From positions 48,407,651 to 48,471,650 of the forward strand of contig NC_065571.1 in the NCBI RefSeq assembly GCF_937616625.2: DNA of 64,000 nucleotides, given 5' to 3'. The translations under genes were made by a program, and so were the position numbers. The stretch comes from Mercurialis annua (taxonomy: Eukaryota; Streptophyta; Magnoliopsida; Malpighiales; Euphorbiaceae). The notes under the pieces are model-generated. The model searched no databases. It saw only the letters and a program-made list of their open reading frames with translations, and was not told the DNA's origin. Shown in pieces: positions 23,491 to 34,965 of the stretch. Each line of letters opens with the position of its first letter. The first letter of the stretch is position 1.

Positions 23491-25016
23491 TGATAGGAGT
23501 GAAATACTCCTATCGTTTCGAGTCTTTTTGACATCGCTTCGTATGTTTTATATGCGGTTTTAAAGCAATTGTATGCCTTATTACGTGTATGTGCAATTTC
23601 AGGGAATCGGAGCGAATGTGAAGGTTTTGGGCAATAAAAGGGCGAAGTATCAAAGAAATCTAAAAGACGGAAGCTAGAGCGATAGATTAAAGAAAACCAA
23701 GGTTTTACCAAGGTCTCAATCGAGACAAGGTGTTGCAGAATCGAGAAGCCTGTTTTATGGCAGGTCTCGATCGAGAAGCCTCATGTTATAAGCTTCTCGA
23801 TCAAGACCAGGGTCTCCAAAAGATATCGAGAGCACGCCATTTTTGGGTCTTGATCGAGAAGCATACTCACAAAGGCTTCTCGATCGAGACCTGTAGAATT
23901 AAGCTGGATTCAAATCCTTTTGGGTCCATGTGCTAGCTGGACCCATTTTCCCTTTTGGCCAAACATTTGTAATAGTGGATGTTTCATTTTGCCTCTTTTG
24001 GCTTGGCTATATAAGGCCTTTTATGTTTTTAGGGTAAAACACACAACACTTTTATTCTCAATCCTAATATAGTATCTTTTATTTCCTTTTGTTCTTGTTC
24101 TTGTAGAGATTCAACTTGTTCTTGGTGTTCTTGACAGTAATTTTCAGATTTTAGTCTTATGCTTTTCCTTTACTACAAGTCCATTTATTATCTTCAAGCT
24201 TCATTATCTATTGAATGTTTCCATTTACACACAAGTTCTACTTAAGGTATTTATCTTCTAACTCATTATGATTAGTAGTAGATGTTTAATGTTTGTTAAT
24301 AGCTTAATAATTATTGTTATCTTAACCATGGTTGGCTAAACCCCATGTTTGGGGGTTAATGTGAATCCTAGTAATGCATGATTGAGTTAGGGTTTGGGTT
24401 TATGTTGATGTTCTAATTAATGATCCTAAGGCTTGCTTAGATTAGCTACCTAAGTATTGTTATTAGATTAATTCTTACCTTGAGAGAGGATTTATTAATT
24501 GGATTTATTTAATTAGAAGCTTAATTAGTGACACCATGAGAGTGAGTTAGTAATTAAGTGGCCCTTGAGTTGTAATTTGATGCAATTGCTCTAGTTATGT
24601 TTAGTGCTACGAGAATAGGTTAAGCTTGATTAGTTGTGATTTTGTAGCTCTTAGAGGCTCGAGATAGCGGGACTTGGGATTTAGAACGCTCGGCCCTCGT
24701 TTTATAACCCTAAATCCCATAACCGTGATTGCATGACCTATGTGGATTGTTGACCTCCAAACCTCTTTTATCATTCGAACTCCCGTGAGATTATTAATCA
24801 ATTTAGTCTTTTATAATTGTTAATCTAGTTTGTTATTTGCAAATTATATTATTTGTTGGTAGTTGTTTAATTGATACTTGAACCAATTTGATATTCAAAG
24901 TGCTAAACGAATTGAATAGCGGCTATATTTCATTCTCATCAATCGCTTGAAGTTTCACTCCTCATGAGATCGATCTCGTATTTACTGAGTATTACGAGTT
25001 GGGTTTATTCTCAACA
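23491..25016 (+). repeat. Athila 3' LTR
   Basis: 1526 bp, from TGATAGGAGTGAAATAC to TTATTCTCAACA, followed by the GTACT duplication. The same pair of nested hairpins as in the 5' LTR lies at about 23763-23892. Confidence 0.93.
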
Positions 25017-25126
25017 GTACTGTTTTCTTAATTTTTAATGTTTTTTTATATCAGATTTTGTGTTTTTATTTTATATTATATCAAATTACAATTCAACAGT
25101 CACTATTATAAAAAATAAAATTATAG

Positions 25127-25763
25127 CACAATATTTAACCAAATGTGAACCAAGTATGCTCAATAAAAACATGATTCGTCACAGAAAAAAATATGGTAAA
25201 CATAATTTCTTAAAACACTGAATTTATGTAGAGGTTCAAATTAGAGTATTATCATCATGAATAAGTAATTAACTTATGCATCACGTTTCAGAAAAACAAT
25301 AGAAAATATACAGTCAAATAAAAAAGATAAAATATATTATTAGTCTTGAAATTTGCATGGAATAGATTATAGGTGTTCATTGATTTGACAAGAAGATAAT
25401 AAAAAATAAAAAAAAGTCTCTAAATCAATTATCTAGTGTCAGCGTGCTAATGTGATGTGATGTACACAATACTCATTTACGTAAAACAGGTTCTGCTCAT
25501 TATCCTTAACTTTATTACTATCATTAGTATATCCCCGTATTTGTGTGGAACTAAAATAATATCTAATTAAAAAATAATTTTATTAAAAGAATTTAAACAA
25601 AAAATGTAAATGAAATATATAATTATGACGAAGTTTTTATATTATTTTTTATGAAAAAATATAAAGAAAAAATAAATTTATTTTAACTTTATATTTAAAT
25701 ATTATATGATATGGAGTTTCTTTTAACAGCACAAATTAATTTATAGAAAAATAACTTTCAAAG
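25127..25763 (+). repeat. Tandem segmental unit, copy C, truncated
   Basis: It begins CACAATATTTAACCAAATGTGAACC and follows the promoter part of copies A and B to about 25615, then diverges. The gene part is absent. The last ~140 bases, up to the solo LTR, are AT-rich and unassigned. Confidence 0.8.
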
Positions 25764-26179
25764 TGTCACGACCCGAAATCGAGGGCCGCGACCGGCGCTA
25801 GGGAATGGGAATTTTGGTTCCGAAACCCGTAGCAAGCCTAAATTTATCTAAAAAAATTTTCGCTTTTCCAAAATCGTTATAATACTTAATAAAACCATTT
25901 TCGAAAAATCGGCAATATAACGCCTGTAAACTTAAATAACCACACCTGTATAAAATACCAATTAACCATATATTAAATCCCTGGATAATTCATTTTTCCA
26001 AAATACATCATTTTAGCAGGTCATAATATAAACATAAATCGTCTGCTACTAGCTAGGTCTACTATCATGACTACTGCAGCTCTAAGAAGAATAAGACCTC
26101 CCATAACTGAGACTTCCGGAACAACGAATGGAAGCTCGACCACATCGTCATATGTTAATCCTGAAAGAAAACACTGTTG

Positions 26180-26206
26180 GGGGGTCAGACAACGCTGAGT
26201 GAGTTC
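26180..26206 (-). other. Fixed-flank hairpin module upstream of an acceptor-like site (solo LTR)
   Basis: The minus strand reads ACTCACTCAG, then CGTTGT, then CTGACCCCCC, and is followed by TTTCTTTCAGG. The same flanks are found at 3661, 4868, 37772 and 45068. Confidence 0.7.
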
Positions 26207-26479
26207 ACAATTTACTAACGGTATTATACTTAAAGATAAGGTCGCATTAACGATAAAATATACTTTACTTTATGATCAATAAATAGTTTATAGTTAAACA
26301 TACCTCGATAATAAACAATTAATTAAACATACTTCGATAGTAAACGATTTGATAAACATAAATAAACATAAAATATAATTTAATAATTTCCAATATCGGA
26401 TCCGTTCGAAACCCTAAACCCAAATGCTATGAACCTATAGAACATAATCAACGATAATTGTTTTTCGAATCATATCGTC

Positions 26480-26672
26480 CGAGTGGCCGGGTCCCGAGAT
26501 AATTCGACCGAGTTACCCGCTACCACGTGGCATAGTCCCGAGATAATTCGACCGAGTTACATCATGCCACTACTTAATCCCAAGTTGTGGGTCCCGAGAT
26601 AATTCGACCGAGTTACCCACTAGACACAGGTCCCGAGATAGTTCGACCGAGTTACCTTGTGTCTATCACATT
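26480..26672. repeat. Four hairpins with constant loop and varying stems (solo LTR)
   Basis: The loop TCCCGAGATA...ACCGAGTTA is repeated four times. Its arms are GTGG..GGGT/ACCC..CCAC, GTGGCAT/ATGCCAC, GTGGGT/ACCCAC and AGACAC/GTGTCT. It is homologous to 4490-4682 on the opposite strand, but most stems are different. Confidence 0.88.
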
Positions 26673-27960
26673 TCTTTTTATCCTCCTTATTCCATTAATC
26701 GATCGATAATCATAATTTATCATTTCAAATCATTGACCATAGACGCCTAGACTCGACTCGTATCAGTACTGGTGATCACACAGCCTATTGACGCCCAATA
26801 GGTAGCTCGTTTCCCACGGATCACTTATTGGGTTTAAATAATAATTCCACAGGACAAACAATGTATAAGCTCGTATAATAAACATACATATAGCGAAGCT
26901 ATCAAAATAACAAGTATTATAATAAAATTCTCAAATTCTTTATACTAATATACATGTTTAAAGGTCTAAAAAGAATAAAGAGCATTAACTAAATAATACA
27001 TGCTCTTTTCAAATAAACGATGCTATTTCAAAGGCGATTTCACGATCTAGCCATCATCAACTATAAATCGTATTATCCATTATAAAAATCAAAGTCTAGT
27101 ATCAAACATTTTTCAATATATTTCAAACTCAATTTATGCGACCTTTAATAAAGTGTAATATATTTTATTCGTTTATAGCATAAAATAAACTATTAATAAA
27201 AGTCATAAACTTATTATTTAAAATATTTTAATAAAACTCTATTAATATCAATATGAGTTCTATAAACAAATATATAAGTTTAAACTAAAACATTCAATCA
27301 AATACATGTATCTATTTATAAATAAAAATAATAATACTCGAAAGTAAATCGCGAACTCACCTCGATCGCTTAATCCAAATTTTCCAAATGCAAAATATAA
27401 TATAGCCCGTTGCTTAACTCCAATTCCTCTAATTCTCCAATCCGATAAAGCGTAGAATCTATAATACGAACAAGTGCTAAATTAACATTTTAACTCATAA
27501 AACTATTTCACTTTTACAAACTTTCGCTTTTCTATTCAAGCGTTTACGCTTGACTTGGCTCTAAATCCATCCATTTTTATTCTTGCCTTCTTAATATCCT
27601 ATTTAACCAAGTCGACTTACTACGTAATAAATCCCGTAATCAAACATTTTCAACCCCTACATATTAAACACTTAAACTAAATCCCAACTTATTTTATATT
27701 ATACTTTAAATTCTACACTCAAGCACTTAGGCTTGATTTTAATTTATGCCATAATCCACATAAATCCCCAAATTCTAAAATCATTCTTTAAACCTCCTCA
27801 CTTAAATTAAATTTGCTTAGACATTACAAACCTTATCCTTTTAAAGCTTTAAGTTTGATAACAATTTATGATATAACCCCTTTTTACTTCTATTTGAAAA
27901 TTACATACCCAATTTTTTTATCGAAAAATCATCCGGGGAGCGCGGGTTCGGGGTGACCGG

Positions 27961-28133
27961 CTGGTCTGCCAATTGAGCAGACCAGCCGGTCTGCTCATGG
28001 CTGAGCAGACGCAGGTCTGCTCAGCAGAGCAAACACAGGTCTGCTCAGCAGAGCAGACCGTGGTCTGCTCTGGTTGAGCAGACCGTAGTCTGCTCAACAT
28101 GAGCAGACTGGTCAGGCCATTTGGCCTGACCGG
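27961..28133. repeat. Palindrome cluster GGTCTGCTC/GAGCAGACC (solo LTR)
   Basis: Six inverted-repeat units are built on GTCTGCTC...GAGCAGAC with 3-5 base loops, followed by GGTCAGGCCA-TT-TGGCCTGACC. Outer bases change in pairs (CTGG/CCAG, GG/CC, A/T). This is the counterpart, by position, of the TGTGCGNNCGCACA clusters in the other LTRs. Confidence 0.9.
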
Positions 28134-29358
28134 TCTTCTCTCCGGCCTTCGCCCCTCCGCCAAAACCCGACTCCTATTTCCGGTTCTCAAAAATCACAAT
28201 TTTGTAACAATTAGAAAAATTTCCAGCTTTTGAAAACCATGAGTTTTCTAATACTAATTGATTAAAACTCATCCCAATTCAATTTTTATTAGATTAATCT
28301 AATCCAACTTTCTAATCCCTATCAATATTTGTTTAACCATAATATCATTACTTAAACCCCAAAATTTCCAGCCCTCAATTCACAATTTTACTAGCCTCAA
28401 ACTTAGTAATTCATCATCTAATGTTAATTATTAACACATGCAACTAAAAACCCAATTGAATATCCATAAACCCTAACTTCTAATTCAAAATTAATCTATG
28501 AATTGGAGTTACTAACCTTACTTTAAAGCTTCCAATTGATGCTAGATGAAGATTTCAATAGGTAGAGGATAATCAACTAGAGTTTTAAACTTTGAGAATC
28601 TCAAGCTTTCTCCATGACTTACACTTGAATGAAATGGTGAAGATGACAAAAAAAATTGAATGCTCTGGATTGTTTTGTTGTCTAGGCTTAAGGGAGATGG
28701 AGTTTTCTAGAATGATGATATAGGCTTAAATGAATAATGGGTTGGGCTTGCTAATTTAAATGGATCCATTTAAATGAATTTCCTAATTCAATCTAATATG
28801 ATTAAGCTATTTCTATTATTAAAAATTTATCATTATTAATCTATCGACCAAGTAAGTCGTTTCCATGTCAAGCTTGATTCCAATTTTCGAATGACTTTAA
28901 ATTATACAGAGTCCCTTTTTATTAGTCCAAAACATTAATTGTTGCCTTTTTCCTTTAAATTTTATTATTTGACCGTATAATTCACTTGTCGCGCTTAAAC
29001 CCGCATTTAATAACATTCCAATTATTTTTGGATTCTCTTTGAATAATCCAAATAACAAAATTTTCGGATATTATTTAAGTATCTATTTTAAAATTATTTA
29101 TTCTATTTAATGGGAATTTTTCTCCAATTTTCCCATTAAATCTCAATATGCTTATCTCGATATCCAAATACGAGATAAAATTTAATTCCAACTAACTTTA
29201 TCTAATATATAGTCCAACTTTATTAAAATTAATCCCTCGTCAAAACGCCACTTTCCGCCTCCTTTACGGAAATTCTCTCATTTTAGCTCCCTTTGGCTTA
29301 AATAATATATTTAATCCAATTAAACATTTCTCCAAAAAATGCGGGGCATTACACAAAG

Positions 29359-31068
29359 CAACTTGGTGTTCATTTGACAATAAAAAAAGCAAAAATGATA
29401 TTCAACTTAATTATTACCCTGTAAAGTATAATCACGCTCAATGTTTCATATTTGAGTCATTCTTTCTAATCTATTAATTCGATTCATTATAATTAAATTA
29501 ATCTTTTATAATCAATATAAAATTAGTTAGAGTTATTATTACAAAATAAATATAATACTTTTAACTTATTCATTTTTGAAATTAATTAACGCTACTAACC
29601 TTTATAATCATTATACTAATGTATTTTAGGTATACTTAATAGTAAATTAGCAAATATTTGAATGAGTTATCTTTATGACTTGAATAAAATTGTTAATATA
29701 TTGATTAATTATACTAATAAGTAAAGTAACAGTAAGTGAAATACTATATTAAAGAAAATTTTTATAATTATATTAATATATTTTGACATTATAATTAATG
29801 TTATTAAGTTAGATTTTTTGTTGGATTAGAAAATATCTTATAAGTTTGATTAGTTACATTAATTAGATTATAATTGTAATATTGTAGTTTACCCATAATT
29901 AATATTAATAGACTTCTGTAGGAGTTATTATAATTATAATTTGTAGGAGTTATTATAATATTAATAGATTTTAGTAATAATTATGATTAGGATAAGGTGT
30001 TTATGTCGATATGGTGATTAGGCATTTACAATTTAATAGAACGGAGAAGAAATGTGATGATAAAAGTTGAAATAGAAAGAAAAAGAGCACAACAAAAGGA
30101 GAAGAAGTGTAGGGTAAATAGTATTTATTGCAGTATACATCAAACGGAGAAAACGGTAAATAAAGAGATGGCTTGAAGCTTTAACGGCATAATGGGCAAC
30201 TTAATGATTCTTAAAGTGTAGAAATCAGTAATATAACTATTCTATCTGAATATTAGTTTAATTAAACTACTTTTATCATAATCAAAATATTAATTTTTCT
30301 TTTTGATGAATAAAAAATTTATAAAAAGCCGCAAGGCGCGGCGAAAAACCCCCTATTTTAATTAAACTACTTTTAACATAATCAAAATATTCACCTATTT
30401 TATGGAATTGTCTACCATATCTATCACTACCATAAAAAGAGTTAATTACCATTCATTCCGTTCTTTTTTTAGATTTGACCACTTTATGCTATGTTGTTTT
30501 TATGTTTAATTTGAAAAAAATTGATTTATAAATATTTATGATTAGAAAATGTTTGTAGTTTATGAAAGTTTATGTGTTACATATGTAGAATTATGATATT
30601 CAGATACAGAATAATTGTGAGGAGTACAAGAGTATAGAGAATGTAATGCAAGAATATACCCTATCTAACACTACTCTAATAGTTGTCAAGTCTGGTAACT
30701 ATATTTTAGATACATACAGTTATAAGATGATTATAACTATAATTACTCGGATATACAAATTCATATAAGCTTAATCCCAAAACCAACTAAATATGATAAA
30801 CTATGATTTGTATCACTATTATTATAGATTTTTTTTTAAAAAAAATCAAACCGAGACAAAGCCATTTTTTAACCTCCAAATACATATAAAACCGATGTTT
30901 TTAGTAAATTGACCTAGATTTTTTAACTTCAAAACTTTTTAAAACCATTTGATTCAATTCGGGTGAACCATATTTCTAATTTTTAAGAGAAATTAATTTG
31001 AATTAGCCCATTTGGTTTGCGCTAAAAACGGTTAGTCGAATTAGATTTAAATTTAATATTTTTTACTT
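29359..31068. other. AT-rich intergenic DNA, no gene recognised
   Basis: There is no plausible coding region. A 35-base segment (TTAATTAAACTACTTTTA...) is directly repeated at about 30249 and 30358 around a small insert with the GC-rich hairpin GCCGC-AAGGC-GCGGC (about 30328-30342). Confidence 0.6.
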
Positions 31069-31386
31069 GGGTTAATTACATATAAAATCACCACCTTTAC
31101 ACGAAATTGCAAAAATAACACGACCTTTAAAACGTGGCAATTCAGGGCATCACCTTTCATTTCTTTTCAAAAATAACACGGGCACATTTTTAGTGGCATT
31201 TTTGCTGACGTAGCGTGACACGTGGCACTCTCATCGGGTGTCCAAGTCAGCAAAATTTTATTAAAAAACGTGCCCATGTTGTTTTTGAAAAGAAATGAAA
31301 GGTGATGCCCTGAATTGACACGTTTTAAAGGTCGTGTTATTTTTAAAAATTCGTGTAAAGGTAGTGATTTTATATGTAATTAACCC
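31069..31386. mobile_element. MULE-type MITE, 318 bp
   Basis: It starts GGGTTAATTACATATAAAA and ends with the complement, TTTTATATGTAATTAACCC. Inverted repeats exceed 100 bp on each side (for example CACCTTTCATTTCTTTTC and its complement). A 9-bp duplication TTTTTACTT flanks it (31060-31068 and 31387-31395). It has the same termini class as the MITE at 10499. Confidence 0.92.
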
Positions 31387-31395
31387 TTTTTACTT

Positions 31396-33058
31396 TTACT
31401 TTTACTTTTTATTTTATTTTTCAAAATAAAAACACTAATTAGTCTATTTCAGTAAATCCAAAAACCGAAGCTGATTTATCCTAAAATTTAGTTTGGTCTT
31501 CAGTTTCTTAAATAATTGAACAATTTTAAAAATGAATAATAATTCATGTATTTCAATAAATTCAGAAATTGAACCAAATAGTCAATTTGGTTTCTTAATT
31601 ACAAATTTGTAAATTTATTAGTTGGTTTGAATTTGATTATTAATTTTAAGAAATTAAAAGAATTGAAAAACTCAAACTAAATATATAATATAATTTTAGA
31701 AAAATACTATTATTTTCTTATGTGTTCATATGCTAATATATATGTATTTTTTTTATAAATAATATTTACATTAACTCAACCTCAAGAAGAGGAAGGCAAA
31801 AACACTAAAGCAACCACAAATTGATATAAAAGAAATCCAAACTTCTTAAAACATTAAGAAAGTTTGGATGAAAGAATTTGTAAAATGAAACAGTCTTTAT
31901 AATGCTATTAAAAACTATACTATCAATCTTGGTTGTCTTGATGTTAAATATATGTATTACAAATATATTTTTATTTAGATTTAATTTTAAAATTTAATAT
32001 CTCTAATTTTAATATTTTATCTTCAAACGGTAGATTTAATTTTATTGCTTCCATTATGGTTTGTGAGCATGTCTACAGATTGCAAACCCTTATCTTCTTT
32101 TATTGATTCCATGGTAAACCCTATATAATACTCATCATTAATAAGAAAAATGTAAACATGCTTATTATAGGCGTGTTTTAATGCAAAACTATTCTAATAT
32201 TGAACCACCAGCATAAAATTGTTTTTCACAGTCTCATTTCATAAATAAAATAAGTGATAAAAAAATAGAGAAACTGTGGCTACTGGCTTGCTACTGCCTA
32301 TTTTTTTTTTCAAAAAATGATTGCTGCCTGTATAAGCAATTTTTGATTTTGTAATTTTTGCGTTAAAAAATATGTGGATTATTATAGCAATAGGATTTGG
32401 TTATAACGTCCCTGAGGGCCAGTGCCTTTCTAAAAGCATGAAAGAATTTGTCTATCAACTTTTCAGGAGTTTTATCTCTTGTCATGCTAAAATTAGATAG
32501 TTCAGTATCGTAGACTTGTTTATCTTTATTTTGTATTTTATCCATATACCTTAAATTTGAACCAAATTGGTAATTTTTCCACCATCATCGTTAACCTCCA
32601 ACATTAAGTTATAATAATTGCTGTTTTCAGAAAAATAACAACGATTAAAAATATATTATTACACTGTTTTCCTTTTTTCTATTATTTTAATATAAATTTC
32701 GTCATCTTTATTCTTTCGGATCAATATAATTTGAAACCATGAGAAGTGCCGTTGAGGGTGATGAAATATGAGACCAACGAAATATAATACATAATCCACC
32801 GAATCCTTTAATAGTGAAAATCCATATTTTGCATAACTTCATTTGATTCGCTCATACCCCTTGCTTATAACAAGTTTAAGGGCCAACTCAAATTTTTTTT
32901 CATAAAAAATTAATGAATTAGCTCAACCACAAAGCAGTGAAGGGAAAAAAAGTCTTTACAAGAAAGACGAAGCTATAAAAAGGAACATAAATAAATCAAA
33001 TTTCTATAAACATCATTAGCCGAATAATCAAAATTCTTGTTATTATCCTTGTAATAGA
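31396..33058. other. AT-rich intergenic DNA, no gene recognised
   Basis: Only short unsupported ORFs are present. The longest conceptual peptide (32363-32545, minus) has no motif that I recognise. Confidence 0.6.
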
Positions 33059-33349
33059 TCACTGCTTTGCAAAGAGTAGAATAAACCAAATAGTCGATAT
33101 TTGTTGGAAGTTGACTAAAAATTCTCTTGTTTCTAATTTTTCACAATTCCCACACGAAGAAAAACCATATAATTTGCCAAAGCGATCGATATTTCCTGCT
33201 CGATAAGTTACTCCAGTAATCAAAAAATGATGTGATGAACCCGGGGCTGCCCATTGCAAATTGCAAAGATTCATCAGTTTGTTCCAGGTATGCCAGGCAA
33301 AGCTACAGTGAAGTATAATGTGGATACTATGGGGTTGCAGTCGGTTCAT
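33059..33349 (-). pseudogene. LINE retrotransposon remnant (zf-RVT-like C-terminus)
   Basis: The minus strand encodes IHIILHCSFAWHTWNKLMNL followed by QWAAPGS. This matches the pattern of the zinc-binding segment (zf-RVT: H...C..A...W......W..P) found after the reverse transcriptase of plant L1-type LINEs. No reverse transcriptase is left. Short, isolated and probably inactive. Confidence 0.6.
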
Positions 33350-33359
33350 TAAAATTCAA

Positions 33360-34960
33360 TGTTACATAGTGGCACTATAAAAAAATTAAATTTTGAAAAT
33401 GTCAAAAAACTTAAAAATATGATTATTAAAAAAATTAGCAATGATAAATATGATTGTACGTGTTGGCGTAATATAATATTTTACATGAATTATTTTAATA
33501 AGGGTCCTTGCTATATATTTTACAAAAAATTTAAGATTAGTAGTTAAAAGATATTAATAATTATAAAAAGTCGTTATCAAAATATTATAATATTAATTAT
33601 TATTTTAATATGTTGTATAAAGTTATATAAATTTTTTAATTTAATATTTTTTACTTTTTCATAGATTTATTATAATAAAAGTAATAGTATTATTTTTATA
33701 GTGATAGGTGAATGAGAATGCATTATTTTCATCTCACTTATATTTAATGTGAGATTTTAAACTTTTTTTAGTTACAAAATTATTTATCGTTATAAAATGG
33801 TAATATTTCAAAACAAGTCAAACTAAATCATTGCTAAAACATATAATTTATAATAATACGATGAATCGGTGTAAGATAATTTTATATTAAAACAATATAC
33901 AAATATAACTTTTCTAACAATTTTATTAGCTAGCGTAAAAATTACATTTAATAACAATATTTAAATGATCATTAAAGAAGATTATATATTATAACGATTT
34001 TAATAATCACTATAATAAACCGTTATTAAAAATTATTTTTTTATGTGGAGGTAATTAATTAAGGTTGTAGTTTTGCATGGGGTTATAGTTACGTTGCATG
34101 GCATAAGAGGGTAAAATCAAGTAGGCTCAATTTTTCAATAATTGTTCTATTACAATAAATGGCATAAGCTTAGAGTTGCTGATCATCAATATGGAGAAAA
34201 CCAAATTTTTTGTTCTTGACGTTTCTTTTCCGTGCGATTGTGACTCTCTAATGTTGAATTTTCAAAAAGCTCGTTATAACTTTCAGGAAAATTCTTTCAG
34301 GAATTAAATAGAAAAAAAAAGAGTTAAGAGGTCCAATAGAACACGAAAATAATTTAGAGGTGAATAAAATGGTATAGTTAAGGGGTCAAATAATGTATTA
34401 AGCCTAACTTATTCATGTAGAATGTTTATCCCATGCAATAATCGTGTCATGTCATATTTGCAATAATCCAATGGGCATTTATAATTAAAAAAAATAGAGA
34501 ATATCACAAAAATACCACAAAAATGGCTCAACATTTCATACATTGTCAGCTAACTCCATTATTTATCATTCCTACCACAAAAGCACAAAAGTTTAAAAAA
34601 AACACCATTCCATTAAAAAGGTGACACATGGCAAACATGACATTATCAGCTAGCACATGTGATTTGCGTGTCAGAGCGCGTCAGCGCGCGTTATAGCGCG
34701 TCAGCACGTCAGATCGTCAGCCAATAGCACGCAAGCATCAACAAATTATAAACACAGTGTTGTAATATCATCTGATACATCTCCGATACATTTCTGAGAT
34801 ATCATTGATACATTCTCCAAAAAAATAAAATTGACAGTTTATCTTTTTTTTCACTTATACTCTTTTTTTTCTTTCTTCCACCTTGGGCTTCTAGTCAAAT
34901 CATGAAAACAAACCGATCAAATATATATATATATATAAAATAATAAATATAATGATACTA
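33360..34960. other. AT-rich intergenic DNA with a GCGCGTCAG patch
   Basis: No gene is seen. At about 34670-34735 a GC-rich island repeats (A/G)GCGCGTCAG-like units inside otherwise AT-rich DNA. It is followed by GATACATCTCCGATACATTTC-type repeats, as in decayed non-autonomous DNA transposons. Confidence 0.5.
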
Positions 34961-34965
34961 ATTAT

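Larger units (their letters stand above)
12309..25016 (+). mobile_element. Athila/Tat-type Ty3/gypsy retrotransposon, 12.7 kb, structurally complete, ORFs degenerate
   Basis: Both LTRs (1527 and 1526 bp), PBS, gag, protease, RT-RNase H-integrase, an extra Athila ORF and PPT are present in order. The element is flanked by the 5-bp duplication GTACT (12304-12308 and 25017-25021). The undisrupted target is visible in copy A of the tandem unit (TTGTACTGTTTTC). Every ORF has stops or frameshifts. The LTRs differ at 11 or more positions in the first 270 bp alone, so the insertion is clearly older than the Tekay element at 36015. Confidence 0.95.
10241..25126 (+). repeat. Tandem segmental unit, copy B, expanded by two insertions
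   Basis: It is homologous to copy A over about 1.8 kb. It is interrupted by a MITE (10499-10868) that copy A lacks and by the Athila element (12309-25016), which sits 3' of the gene. The 3' flank sequence ...GTACTGTTTTCTTAATTTTTA, contiguous in copy A at about 10127, is split by Athila in copy B. Confidence 0.85.
25764..29353 (-). mobile_element. Solo LTR of a Tekay-like element, 3.59 kb
   Basis: On the minus strand it starts TGTAATGCCCCGCA and ends with the family terminal block CCCATTCCCTAGCGCCGGTCGCGGCC...GGTCGTGACA. It is flanked by a perfect 5-bp duplication CAAAG (25759-25763 and 29354-29358). There is no internal region, so it arose by LTR-LTR recombination of a once complete element. 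Confidence 0.93.

Noticed and set aside
30320..30360. Helitron 3' end (GC hairpin followed by CCCCCTAT)
   Set aside because: The sequence after the hairpin is CTAT and not CTRR followed by T, and no TC-type 5' end was found.
32363..32545. 60-residue minus-strand ORF with a mixed composition
   Set aside because: No family recognised, no splice partner, isolated in AT-rich DNA.
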